Below, piece after piece: positions 38,795 through 48,748 of a DNA stretch of 64,000 nt (its first letter is position 1; each line of letters begins with the position of its first letter). This DNA is from Myxococcales bacterium (GTDB lineage Bacteria > Myxococcota > Myxococcia > Myxococcales > Anaeromyxobacteraceae), in contig JAJZQX010000012.1 of assembly GCA_021806645.1 (NCBI GenBank), positions 1-64,000 on the forward strand, read 5' to 3'. Below the pieces are notes generated by a model, which was given only the letters and a program-made list of their open reading frames with translations, searched no databases and was not told the DNA's origin. The position numbers and the translations under genes are program-made.

Positions 38795-40269
38795 GCCCGT
38801 CCCCTTCCGCGACCGAGCAGGCCGGCCGTGAGGTCGGCCAGATCCTGGGCGATGTAGCCGCGCGCCTCGATGCGTCTACGCGTGGACTCGTCGAGCGCCG
38901 GCGACACGGCGACCTTCTCGAGCTTCCAGCCGCCGAACCTGGGCGAGGCGGTCACGAACCTGGCGATGTGGCCGTCGAACGTCGGGAGATCGCCCAGCAG
39001 CTTCTCCGGCGACCTTTTGCAGGAGACGACGCGCAGGATGTTGTCCTCGCCGGCGACCGCCACGAGGTCGATCTCCGTGTCGGCCCGGTCCCAGTACCCC
39101 TGGACCCGCTCGGTGAGTCCGAAATCACCGATCCCCTTGCGGCTCCGCTCCTCGTACAGGGTGGCCACCAGCTTCTCAAGAGAAGGCCCCTCGACGTCGG
39201 CGAGCCGCTCGTCCGCCTGCCGCACCACCACGTCGAGCGGCCGGAACGCCATGGCCGACACCGGCGACGCCAGGGCCGCCAGCCAGGCTCGCAGGAAGTT
39301 GTCGGTCAGGTAGTAGCGCCCCTTCTTCTCCTTCTTCTTGGCGAAGATGGGCAGCCGCTTCTCGATGATCCGGTACTTCTCGATGAGCACCTTGAGGTAG
39401 CCGCCCACCTGCTCGTTGGTCTCGGGGCTGACCTGCCGGACGTGGTCCACCAGCTCGCCGCTCGTGCAGCCCGGGTGCCGCGCCACGTACTTCAGGATGA
39501 CGTCGTAGCGGCCGTGCAGCTCCTTCAGGAACCAGTTGTCGGCCTCGGTCCGCAGCGGAGACGAGCTGGCGAAGAAGGCCCGCTCCAGCAGCTCGCGCCG
39601 CGGCGCGCCGAGCACCCCCTGCTCGAAGCAGTCCCGGTAGAACTTCGGCACGCCCTCGAAGAGGGTCCAGAGAAAGAGCAGCCTGGAGGGCTCGACGGTG
39701 GCGTGCTGCGCCAGGATCTCCAGCACCGACTCCACGTCGAGGTGTCCGAGCTCCAGCTCGTCGGTGGTCCGGTTGTAGAGCGGGGCGTGCGCGTCCTGGA
39801 GCACCGCCGCCATCTCGGTGTGGATCGAGCCGAGCACGAGCAGGCCACCAGGCACGCGGGAGGCGCTGGCCGAGAGGACGTCCACCTCGGCTTGCAGCAG
39901 CGAGCAGAAGTCGCGCAGCCGTTCGCGGTTGAAGTACTGGAACTCGTCGAGCGCCACGGCGTAGCCGGCTCGCGCCAGGTTGCCGACCAGCTTGGCCAAG
40001 TCGGCCAGCGTAGCCGGCCTGGGAAAAGACGCGGCCGGGATCTCAAAGGTGTCCATGGCGTCGGCGACCGCCGAGAGGACACCCACGGGGCCGGAGTCCG
40101 GAACCTGGACGTAGAAGACCCGCTGACCGCCCTGGAGCGCCTGCTGGATGAGCGTGGTCTTTCCGATGCGACGGCGCCCCGTGATCTTGACGAAGAACCA
40201 GCGGTTCCTGCCGAGGATGTCCTGGAGGCGGTGCAGCTCGTCGGTCCGGCCGTAGAAGCCCCAGGGCAT
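38791..40269 (-). CDS. AAA+ ATPase with DUF234-type nuclease-like C-terminus
   Basis: 492 aa. An archaeal-type/STAND-like ATPase. Walker A GRRRIGKTT (31-39) and Walker B YAVALDEFQYF (~104-113). A sensor region LLVLGSIHTEM and a winged-helix region (VILKYVARHPGCTSGELVDH) follow. The C-terminal domain (~340-450) has DTEIDLVAV and VVSCKRS, the D and xxK pattern of a PD-(D/E)XK-like fold common in DUF234. Relatives are scattered among mobile and defence loci. An 8-bp inverted repeat lies just upstream. Antisense to uup, inside the cassette. Confidence 0.82.
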   Translation of the reverse strand: MPWGFYGRTDELHRLQDILGRNRWFFVKITGRRRIGKTTLIQQALQGGQRVFYVQVPDSGPVGVLSAVADAMDTFEIPAASFPRPATLADLAKLVGNLARAGYAVALDEFQYFNRERLRDFCSLLQAEVDVLSASASRVPGGLLVLGSIHTEMAAVLQDAHAPLYNRTTDELELGHLDVESVLEILAQHATVEPSRLLFLWTLFEGVPKFYRDCFEQGVLGAPRRELLERAFFASSSPLRTEADNWFLKELHGRYDVILKYVARHPGCTSGELVDHVRQVSPETNEQVGGYLKVLIEKYRIIEKRLPIFAKKKEKKGRYYLTDNFLRAWLAALASPVSAMAFRPLDVVVRQADERLADVEGPSLEKLVATLYEERSRKGIGDFGLTERVQGYWDRADTEIDLVAVAGEDNILRVVSCKRSPEKLLGDLPTFDGHIARFVTASPRFGGWKLEKVAVSPALDESTRRRIEARGYIAQDLADLTAGLLGRGRGRA

Positions 40270-40280
40270 GGTCAGACCGT

Positions 40281-40300
40281 AAGGTAATCTCCATTACCTT
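40281..40300 (-). promoter_or_regulatory. Inverted repeat upstream of AAA-ATPase operon
   Basis: AAGGTAAT and ATTACCTT form a perfect 8-bp inverted repeat with a CTCC spacer. It ends 12 bases from the ATPase start codon, in an AT-rich patch unusual for this window. Likely an operator overlapping the promoter. It could equally be read as a short hairpin in the leader. Confidence 0.5.
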
Positions 40301-40333
40301 GCAAGCCACAAGAGCATAACAGCCTGCAATTAC

Positions 40334-40579
40334 ATGGCTGTGGGCCATTCCGGAACATTCCGGACTCGCCGCCAGGCCCGGTCACGTTGCCTGCTCAAGC
40401 ACGTGCTCAGCGTCGCGGACACGCAACTCATCGGAGAGGAGCTTGGGGAGAAGGGCGTCGCCGCGGCGGTGGCGGCGCTGCGGGCCGAGCTCGAGGTGGC
40501 CGGGGCCGAGGCGGAGCGGCTCTTCGCGAGGTGGCAGGAGCTGGAGGCGGTTCGCGCGGGATCGAGCACGGACCGGTAG
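40334..40579 (+). pseudogene. Orphan uup 3'-end fragment (right repeat 40463-40552)
   Basis: An open frame whose last 40 codons repeat the Uup coiled-coil tail (AALRAELEVAGAEAERLF, then ARWQELEAV) and end at TAG 40579, after RAGSSTDR rather than RGGT. The part before 40460 is unrelated. No start with a ribosome site is evident. I read it as the displaced original 3' end of uup, now separated from the gene by the cassette. Confidence 0.8.
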
Positions 40580-40608
40580 GCGCGAGCCGTAGCCGGCTCC
40601 GCCCCCGC

Positions 40609-40857
40609 CTACTCGACCAGCTTCGCCGCCGGCACGTGCAGGGCCCGGGCGATGGCGACCACCCGCGAGTAGGGCGGGTTGCGGCGCCCACACTCGATGA
40701 GCGAGACGTAGGCGATCGACAGGCCGAGCTCGCCGGCCAGCTTCTGCTGGGAGACCTTGCGGTGCTTGCGGTGCACGCGGATGCGCTCGCCGAGGGCACG
40801 GAGTTCCGCGGCGCGAGGGTCCTTCGGCTTCCTGGCTTTCTTGGTCTTGGCGGGCAT
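40609..40857 (-). CDS. XRE-family HTH regulator
   Basis: 82 aa from ATG 40857 (a GTG at 40875 would add six). A Lys-rich start, then an HTH: GERIRVHRKHRKVSQQKLAG and ELGLSIAYVSLIECGRRNPP. Short single-domain regulator of phage/antitoxin type. No partner gene beside it. It follows the displaced uup tail on the opposite strand. Confidence 0.8.
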   Translation of the reverse strand: MPAKTKKARKPKDPRAAELRALGERIRVHRKHRKVSQQKLAGELGLSIAYVSLIECGRRNPPYSRVVAIARALHVPAAKLVE

Positions 40858-40957
40858 GGCCAAGTAGCCTATCACGCCTAAGCGGTCTGGCTTGACCGAA
40901 AGTGACCGGATCGGGCCGGGCCGGGCACCGGCAGCGCCTGGCCGGGCGCCGCCGGGC

Positions 40958-41206
40958 TCAGGGCGCGTTGACGAAGATGGACCGGGCCTGCAGGAACGTG
41001 TCGGTCCAGTAGACGCGCCCCGACGGCTCCACCCGCACCTCCGGCTTGAACGAGTAGTGGGTGGTGAGCCGCCGCTCGGTGCCGTTGCGCAGGTCGTGGA
41101 GGAAGTCCTGCGTTCCGCCCTAGCTGCCCACCACGGTGGACCAGGCCACGGCGGCCTCGAGGGTGACGTGGCCGGCCAGGGCGACGGCTACGAGGACAGG
41201 ACGCAT
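40958..41206 (-). pseudogene. Truncated exported protein gene with internal stop
   Basis: ATG 41206 opens a signal peptide (RPVLVAVALAGHVTLEAAVA). After GS comes TAG at 41120-41122; the same frame continues LHDLRNGTERRLTTHYSFKP and EVRVEPSGRVYWTD to TGA. The second part looks like the end of a beta-propeller (PD40-like) secreted protein. The middle of the gene is deleted. Divergent from the FlgO-like gene. Confidence 0.7.
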
Positions 41207-41285
41207 GTGGACCCCCGGTGACTTGGAACCTGACGATATGCTACTGCCAGCCAGGCCCGCCATCGCAGGGCCACGGGAGGTGCTC

Positions 41286-42677
41286 ATGCCGGTCACGCGC
41301 CGTCTCCTCTGCCTCGCCGCGGCGCTGGCCGCCGTGCAGGCCCGGGCCGAGGATCTTTCTGTAGCGGCGCGTCGTACCGCGGACGCCCTGGCCACGGCCC
41401 TGGCGGGAAGCGCCGACGCCGGTACCGTGAACGTGGTGGCGATCCTCCCGCTGGCCGAGGTGGGCGTCGCCGCCGGGCAGGGGCGGGTCGCCGCCGATCT
41501 CGTGGGCGCCCGCTTCTCCCAGGTGGCCAAGGTGAAGGTGCTCGACGAAGGCGCGCTCATGGCGGCGCTGGGCGAGCAGCGGCTCCAGGCCATGCTCGGC
41601 TCGGGGCGTGTCGAGGGTCCCGACCTCTCCGCCCGGACGGGGGCGCAGGCGGTCATCTCGGGCCAGCTGGCGGCCGAGGGGGGCCGCGTCAAGCTGCAGC
41701 TCAAGCTGGCGGCGCTGCCGGGCGGCAAGGTCATCGCCACCGCCCAGGCCTTCGCCGACGCGCCGTCCAGGATGGCCTCGGCCAGGCCGGCCGGCGCCGA
41801 GTCGGCCTCGATCGAGGTGGCCATGCGCCGCCTCTCCGATGGGCTGGCCACCGGCTTCGCCAGGCTGCCGGGGAACACCCGGTACCGCCGGCTGGCGGTG
41901 CTCACCTTCGGCGAGGTGGGCAGGAACGTGCAGAAGAAGAGGCTGGGGATCATCGTCACCGCCGAGGTGGCCACCAACCTGAAGCGCGACCACGGCCTCT
42001 TCCTGGTGGAGCGGGCCAAGCTCGGCGAGGTGATGGGCGAGCTGAAGCTGCAGCAGATGGCCACGCCCGACGCGGCGCAGGCCGGCCGGATCGGCCAGCT
42101 GGCCGACGCCCAGGCGCTGGTGATCGGCTCGGTGGCCGAGGCCGGAGACCGCTACCTGGTCACCGCGCGCATCGTCGCCACCCAGACCGGCGAGACGCTG
42201 GCCGCCGAGTCGGTGTCGGTGGCCGGCGCGGGCATGAACGCCATAGCCTCCGGAGCGGTGGTGCTCCGCTCCAAGGGTGACGCCGCCTTCCGCAGCCTGC
42301 TGGTCCCGGGGCTGGGGCAGTTCTACAACCGCCAGCCGGTCAAGGGCTGGGCCTTCCTCGGCACCGAGGTGGTGCTGCTGGGCGGCGCCGTCACCTACCA
42401 GGTGCTCGGCTCGAAGGCCTACGACGACTACCTCGCCTTCGGCGGAGGAGGTCCGAGCCCGACCAGCGAGGCGCAGAAACGCTACGACCTGGCCGCCTCC
42501 GACTACCGGACCCGCAACTGGCTGCTGGGCGGCGCGGCCGTGGTCTGGGCGCTCAACGTGGTGGACGCCTACGTCTCTGGCGTCGACGGGGAGGCGCTGC
42601 TGGGCGGCGGCGCGCTCACCGCGATTCCGGTCCCTGTCGATGGCGGCGCTGGGCTGGTGGTGGCGGGGCGGTTCTGA
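41286..42677 (+). CDS. Exported FlgO/CsgG-like protein with C-terminal DUF5683-type region
   Basis: 463 aa from ATG 41286 (GGGAGG upstream). Signal peptide RRLLCLAAALAAVQARA. Two similar halves carry the FlgO/CsgG-like pattern: VNVVAILPLAEVG and FSQVAKVKVLDEGALMAALG; then LAVLTFGEVGRN and NLKRDHGLFLVERAKLGEVM. GAQAVISGQLA and DAQALVIGSVAEAG end each repeat. The C-terminal ~110 residues have FRSLLVPGLGQFYNRQPVKG, then helices, typical of DUF5683. Probably envelope-associated; role unknown. Confidence 0.75.
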   Translation: MPVTRRLLCLAAALAAVQARAEDLSVAARRTADALATALAGSADAGTVNVVAILPLAEVGVAAGQGRVAADLVGARFSQVAKVKVLDEGALMAALGEQRLQAMLGSGRVEGPDLSARTGAQAVISGQLAAEGGRVKLQLKLAALPGGKVIATAQAFADAPSRMASARPAGAESASIEVAMRRLSDGLATGFARLPGNTRYRRLAVLTFGEVGRNVQKKRLGIIVTAEVATNLKRDHGLFLVERAKLGEVMGELKLQQMATPDAAQAGRIGQLADAQALVIGSVAEAGDRYLVTARIVATQTGETLAAESVSVAGAGMNAIASGAVVLRSKGDAAFRSLLVPGLGQFYNRQPVKGWAFLGTEVVLLGGAVTYQVLGSKAYDDYLAFGGGGPSPTSEAQKRYDLAASDYRTRNWLLGGAAVVWALNVVDAYVSGVDGEALLGGGALTAIPVPVDGGAGLVVAGRF

Positions 42678-42711
42678 CCCGTGGGCCGGGGCCGCCGGCC
42701 AGCGGGAGCGG

Positions 42712-44323
<1,612 letters not shown>

Positions 44324-44464
44324 GCAGGCATCCAACCATGTCGGATGTTGGGTCACCACCCCAATTGGCCCAAAGGGGCCGGCGCCTGGTCGCCGCCCGC
44401 CAAGTTGCCGGGACCCACCTCGCACTGGTGCTCACCTCGGACAACGGCGCGCTCGAGTTCGCCC

Positions 44465-45244
44465 TCAGAACGTGGTGGTGATGGCCACGCTGCCGAGCGG
44501 GTCGATGCCGGGGCGGGACAGCGTCAGGGTGGTCACCCAGGTGCCGGCCATCGAGAAGCTGAGCTTCCCTTCGTACCGGCCGTCCGAGACCTTCAGCGGG
44601 TCGATGCTTCCCACCGACCCGTGGCCCATCGACGGCATCTGCGGGTCGAGCTTGACGGTGGCGTCGTTGACGGGCGCGAAGGTCATGCCCATGTCGGTCG
44701 TCTCGTGGAGGGTGACCACGACCGGGTTGAGACCGACCGCCGGCCCCTGCTGGAAGGAGAGGCTCACCACGAACTTGCTCGTCCCGTTCTCGAAGGTCCT
44801 GGCGAGGCCGGTGTCGGCCACCTGGAGGTTGGCGAAGGTCGCCGTCTTCGTCGCCGCGGCAGGACGGGTCACGCCGACGGTGGCGCTCCAGGTGCCCATC
44901 GCGCCGCTCGCCATCTGGAAGACCGCGGCCGTCGCGTAGAGCCCGTCGGCGGTAAGCGCCGGGGCGCCCATGACCGGACAGGTGTGGCTCATGGTGGGCA
45001 TGGTCATGAGCGGCTCGAAGGTCACGGTGGCGTCGGTCACGGCGGCGCCCGAGGCGGTGGTGATCTTCAGGTAGATCGGCGTGAGCCCGGTGCCGAGGGC
45101 CTTGTCGGTCAGCAGCTCCACGGTGAGGTCACCGGCCGCGGCCGTGGCCACGCTGGCCAGGCCCGTGGGGGGCGGGGGAGTGGTCGAGCCGCAGGCGGCG
45201 AGGACGAGGGTCAGGGCGGACAGCGCGGCGGCGAGGCGGGTCAT
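44465..45244 (-). CDS. Lipoprotein with two FixH/YtkA-like beta domains
   Basis: 259 aa. Lipobox ALTLVLAACGS (Cys at ~18). Two Ig-like repeats: GLTPIYLKITTASGAAVTDA, and GLNPVVVTLHETTDMGMTFA further on. Met/His-rich words sit at matching places: MPTMSHTCPVMG and MPSMGHGSVG. Such sites often bind copper. Last gene of a four-gene minus-strand run with a thioredoxin-like lipoprotein, an outer-membrane-like protein and a Cys/His-rich protein. Confidence 0.75.
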   Translation of the reverse strand: MTRLAAALSALTLVLAACGSTTPPPPTGLASVATAAAGDLTVELLTDKALGTGLTPIYLKITTASGAAVTDATVTFEPLMTMPTMSHTCPVMGAPALTADGLYATAAVFQMASGAMGTWSATVGVTRPAAATKTATFANLQVADTGLARTFENGTSKFVVSLSFQQGPAVGLNPVVVTLHETTDMGMTFAPVNDATVKLDPQMPSMGHGSVGSIDPLKVSDGRYEGKLSFSMAGTWVTTLTLSRPGIDPLGSVAITTTF

Positions 45245-45274
45245 CGGTCTTCTCCGTGGTGTTCGGGTTGGACG

Positions 45275-45895
45275 TCAGTGCGACGTGCAGCACGGCCCGG
45301 GCTTCGGGCCGAAGAGCGAGCGGGTGATGGCGCAGCCGTAGACCGGCGTGCGGGCGGCGAAGTCGGAGCGGCCGGCGAGCAGCCCGCCGAGCGCCTGCTC
45401 GAGCCAGGGCTGGCGGCCCGGGTCGCCGGGCTGGCGCTCGTTGTCGAGCCAGCCGAGGAAGCGCACCTCGCCGCGCCGGTCGAGCACCATCACGGTGGGC
45501 GTGGAGCGAGCGCCCAGCGCCTCGGCCACGGCGCCGTCCTCGTCGCGGTAGATGGGGATGCGAACCCGGCGCTCGCTCGCGGCGGCCAGCACCTCCACGA
45601 GCGGCTCGCCGGCGTTGGAGGCGACCCCGATCACGCGGACCCGGTCGGCGGGGAAGGCGTCGAGCAGGGCATCGACACGCGCCTGGTAGCGTCGGACGCA
45701 TGGGCAGCCGGCGCTCCAGAAGACCAGCACGGTGGCGTCGCGGCCGGCGAGGAGCGAGTCCAGCGCGACCACCTCCCCGGCGGCGGAGGTGAGCGCGAGC
45801 CGGGAGCCGGCCAGGTGCGCGGTGGCGCCGGGCCCGGCGCAGGCGACGCAGGCGAGGACGATGGCGCCGAGGACGAGCGGCCTAGAAGAAGCCAT
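45275..45895 (-). CDS. TlpA/redoxin-like lipoprotein
   Basis: 206 aa. N-terminal lipobox-like IVLACVACAG. Thioredoxin fold with VLVFWSAGCPCVRRY; the redox pair is C64-P-C66 (CxC) rather than CxxC. STPTVMVLDRRGEVRFLG carries the cis-proline. The C-terminus adds Cys residues (YGCAITRS, PCCTSH) seen in redoxins near metal enzymes. Overlaps the upstream gene by 14 bp. Likely an extracytoplasmic thiol reductase serving copper or cytochrome assembly. Confidence 0.8.
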   Translation of the reverse strand: MASSRPLVLGAIVLACVACAGPGATAHLAGSRLALTSAAGEVVALDSLLAGRDATVLVFWSAGCPCVRRYQARVDALLDAFPADRVRVIGVASNAGEPLVEVLAAASERRVRIPIYRDEDGAVAEALGARSTPTVMVLDRRGEVRFLGWLDNERQPGDPGRQPWLEQALGGLLAGRSDFAARTPVYGCAITRSLFGPKPGPCCTSH

Positions 45896-46838
45896 GGCGG
45901 ACTCCGAGGGTGAGGCCGGTCCGGGCGTCGCGGTTGGCGCCCAAGGCGAAGGGCCAGACGTTGTTGGTGAGGGTGCCGACCAGCGTCCAGTGGGCGTCGG
46001 CGGACCAGGAGAGCGAGCCGGCCAGCCCCAGCGATCTGGCCCGTGACGAAGGGACAGCGAGGCCGCCCAGGCGGAGCGCCCCCTCCCACTCGGCGGTGAC
46101 GGCGGCCGACGCCACCAGGGCGCCGGCGAGCAGCTCGCGGCCGGCCGAGAGCGCCAGCTGCGCCGTGGGGCCGTAGCGCTGGAGCTGGCCGGTGTCGGGG
46201 CGCCGGAACGGGAAGGAGGTGGCGAGGCCGAGGTCGGCGCGCACGTACCAGGGGAGGCGGGCGTACTCGGTCTCGATCGCCAGCGTGGCGCCCCAGGCGC
46301 CGCGCCCGGTGGTCCCCGCGAACAGGGGCGGCCGCGTCTCCTCGACGCGGCGGCCGGTGGGGGCGAGCGCGCCGACGGTGACGGCCAGGGAGGGCAGCCC
46401 CTGGTACTGGCCGAGGGGGACGAGCTCGGTGCGCACCGCGGCGCCGGCGTCGCCGAGCCCGCCCGCGACCTGGTGCAGGCCGTTCGAGGTCCGGTCTTCG
46501 ACCAGGATCGGTGCCCAGGCCTGGAACTGGACGCGGTGGTGCAGCCGCAGGATGGCCCAGGGCTCCACCGTCGTCACGCCGGCCCGGTAGCCGGCCGCGT
46601 TGAGCCGCAGGTCACCCGCCGTGCTCCACTGGCCGAGGCTGCGGGCGTGGCCGGCGCGGAGCCCCAACGCCGCGTCCTCCCAGATGGTTAGCCGGCCGAC
46701 GCCGAAGGCGGTCGCCGACATGCAGCAGGCCGCGGCCGCCGCCACGCCGGGCGTCGCGGCGAGGCCGACGGCGACCAGGACGGTGACCGCGGCGAGGGCG
46801 TGGCCGCTCGCGCGGCCGGTGACTGGAATCGAGGGCAT
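45882..46838 (-). CDS. Outer-membrane-type protein in redox/metal cluster
   Basis: 318 aa from ATG 46838. Signal peptide LAAVTVLVAVGLAATPGVAA, then ACCMSATAFGVGRL. The rest alternates polar and hydrophobic residues, as in beta-barrels (LRLHHRVQFQAWAPILVEDR, GATLAIETEYARLPWYVRAD), and ends in an aromatic residue (GVRHGFF). Probably an outer-membrane porin-like or transporter protein; the early CC may bind metal. Its start is 304 bp from the previous gene on this strand. Confidence 0.7.
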   Translation of the reverse strand: MPSIPVTGRASGHALAAVTVLVAVGLAATPGVAAAAACCMSATAFGVGRLTIWEDAALGLRAGHARSLGQWSTAGDLRLNAAGYRAGVTTVEPWAILRLHHRVQFQAWAPILVEDRTSNGLHQVAGGLGDAGAAVRTELVPLGQYQGLPSLAVTVGALAPTGRRVEETRPPLFAGTTGRGAWGATLAIETEYARLPWYVRADLGLATSFPFRRPDTGQLQRYGPTAQLALSAGRELLAGALVASAAVTAEWEGALRLGGLAVPSSRARSLGLAGSLSWSADAHWTLVGTLTNNVWPFALGANRDARTGLTLGVRHGFF

Positions 46839-47142
46839 GGGTGAACGGCCTCCGTTCCCCGGAGCCGGCGCTCGCCGGCGGCCAGGGCGGATCGGGTCGG
46901 TCGGGCGCGCCGCGAGGCGGCGTCCGGCGTGACGTGAACGGGAGGAGTCGCGAGCTGCCGGGTGGCCCGGGGCAGCCGCTCCGCGGGCGTGGCCGTGCGG
47001 TCCCCACGCCACGCCGTGGCCGGACTGGTCGAGGCGGCGGGCCGGACGAACGGATCCGGACGCGCGGCGACGCCAGGCCCGGGCGGAGCGGCCGGGGGCT
47101 GGACGGGGATGACGCCGTGACGGGAAGTGGCCCGAGGCGCGG
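46839..47142. other. Intergenic stretch without a gene
   Basis: 304 bases between two minus-strand genes. Extremely GC-rich; I see no coding frame with support, no tRNA and no clear hairpin. It probably holds the promoter of the 318-aa gene. Confidence 0.4.
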
Positions 47143-47604
47143 CTAGGCCGGTCGCGGAGGGGGCGTAGGCGGCTCGCGACGGAGGTCGCGCGGTTCGACG
47201 CCGGAGCGTCGCACGTCCTCGCCGCCAGCGCCGGCCGGTAGGCGGACCGCCGGGGGAAGGACGAAGGGGTCGGCGGCCGCCAGCGTGGCGCGCTGGGGAC
47301 CGGGCGTGCTGCAGCAGCCTGTCAACATGGGCCGCCCGGAACGGCTCGACTGCGCGGTCCGGGCTCTGGCCGCCCTGGCCGCTGCGCGGTGGCAGGGAGG
47401 CAGCTTCTCGAGCTCGGCGTCGGCCGCCGCGCTGGCGTCGCGATGGCACCTGGAGCAGATGCAGAGCTCGCCGGGGCCGTGGTGGCAGTGGCAGCGGTGC
47501 GGCGCTCGGTCCTGGCCGTCACCCTCGACGAGCGGCAGCCCACCGGCCAGGGCGAAGGCCACCAGCACCGCGGAGAGGCGGCTGGCGACGAGGGTTCGCG
47601 TCAT
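47143..47604 (-). CDS. Exported Cys/His-rich protein
   Basis: 153 aa from ATG 47604. Signal peptide SRLSAVLVAFALAGGLPLVE. Directly after it comes HRCHCHHGPGELCICSRCHR, a dense set of Cys and His that would bind metal. GCCSTPG follows in the middle; the tail is Pro/Arg-rich. No family name known to me. It heads the minus-strand run, and its metal-ligand content supports a copper-handling role for the group. Confidence 0.7.
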   Translation of the reverse strand: MTRTLVASRLSAVLVAFALAGGLPLVEGDGQDRAPHRCHCHHGPGELCICSRCHRDASAAADAELEKLPPCHRAAARAARARTAQSSRSGRPMLTGCCSTPGPQRATLAAADPFVLPPAVRLPAGAGGEDVRRSGVEPRDLRREPPTPPPRPA

Positions 47605-47733
47605 GTCCAGCACGGCAGGCCGAGGATCCACCGGCAGGCCACGCCGGTCAAGGCCAGGTGGCGGAGCACGGATGGGCTTCGTCCCTCCGCCTCCAGCGGC
47701 CGGCGGCGCCGCGCCGGAGGTATGCTGCCGGCC

Positions 47734-48549
47734 ATGAGAGACTGCGCTTACGTCACCAGCCCCTACCGTCCCAGCGAGCTCGAGCACAGGTACGGCTCCA
47801 ACGTCCACATCCTGGCCAACCCGTTCCTGCTCGGTCACCTCGCCAGTCTCTGCGCCAAGGAGACGGTGCAGCCCAACATCAACCGGCTGGTCCGGATCCT
47901 CTACGAGGACCTGGTCCGGACCGTCATCGCCGCCGAGTTCCCGCGCCGCCGGGTCTCGGTGCCCACCCGCATGATCGACTCCTCGCCCCGCGCCATCTTC
48001 GAGGGCGAGGTGGTGGACCGGCAGGTCCGGGTGGTCACGGTCAACATCGCCCGCGCCGGCGCGGTGCCGTCCCAGGTGGCCTACGACCTGCTCAACGAGA
48101 CGCTCGACCCGACGCTGGTCCGGCAGGACCACATCATCATGAGCCGCATGCTGGGCGACAACGACCAGGTGGTCGGGGCCGGCATCGGTGGCATGAAGAT
48201 CGGCGGCGACGTCGATCACGCCTTCCTGCTCTTCCCCGATCCCATGGGCGCCACCGGCGGCTCGCTGGTGACCGCCATCGACACCTACAAGAAGAAGGTC
48301 CCGGGGACGCCGGCGCGGATCATCAACATCCACCTGATCGTCACGCCCGAGTACCTGAGGACCATGACCAGGGCCCACCCCGAGGTGCTGGTCTACGCCC
48401 TGCGCGTCGACCGTGGCCTCTCGGCGCCCGACGTGCTCGACACCGTGCCGGGGACCCGCTGGGCCGAGGAGCGCGGGCTCGACGATCACCAGTACATCGT
48501 CCCCGGTGGCGGCGGTTTCGGGGAGATCATGAACAACGCGTTTGTTTAA
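47734..48549 (+). CDS. upp: Uracil phosphoribosyltransferase
   Basis: 271 aa; converts uracil plus PRPP to UMP. The PRPP loop FPDPMGATGGS and the C-terminal uracil-binding YIVPGGGGFGE are clear, and DHIIMSRMLGDNDQVVGAG fits the fold. It is ~60 residues longer than E. coli Upp, with an N-terminal extension. ATG 47734 is chosen; ATG 47722 (four codons earlier) is also possible because GGAGG lies at 47715-47719. Convergent with the uracil permease, a match of function. Confidence 0.88.
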   Translation: MRDCAYVTSPYRPSELEHRYGSNVHILANPFLLGHLASLCAKETVQPNINRLVRILYEDLVRTVIAAEFPRRRVSVPTRMIDSSPRAIFEGEVVDRQVRVVTVNIARAGAVPSQVAYDLLNETLDPTLVRQDHIIMSRMLGDNDQVVGAGIGGMKIGGDVDHAFLLFPDPMGATGGSLVTAIDTYKKKVPGTPARIINIHLIVTPEYLRTMTRAHPEVLVYALRVDRGLSAPDVLDTVPGTRWAEERGLDDHQYIVPGGGGFGEIMNNAFV

Positions 48550-48551
48550 TC

Positions 48552-48583
48552 GCGACGGCGACGGCTTCTAGCGTCGCCGCCGC
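48552..48583 (+). terminator. Hairpin after upp, second copy of 39-bp element
   Basis: Same arms as at 24787-24818 (GCGACGGCGACG / CGTCGCCGCCGC, one mismatch), 3 bases after the upp stop. The 39-bp match (48549-48587) starts on the last base of the stop codon in both places. Confidence 0.6.
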
Positions 48584-48716
48584 AAGCCACGAGGAGCGTC
48601 TCCTGCATCCAAGCAGCGCTGTCCTCTGACGTCGCCGGCCGGGGCAAAGGAAGGCCCGCGTCCCAGAGGTGGTTGGCGAGGGCCGTTTCGCTCTGGAGGA
48701 GGTCGTTTCGAGGCTT

Positions 48717-48748
48717 GCGTCGGCTCCGCTAGGTGCCGGAGCCGACGC
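48717..48748 (-). terminator. Perfect 12-bp hairpin overlapping the uraA stop codon
   Basis: GCGTCGGCTCCG and CGGAGCCGACGC pair perfectly across an 8-base loop that contains the TAG stop of the permease gene (48729-48731). One arm is the last codons of the gene. It would end minus-strand transcripts. Confidence 0.6.
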
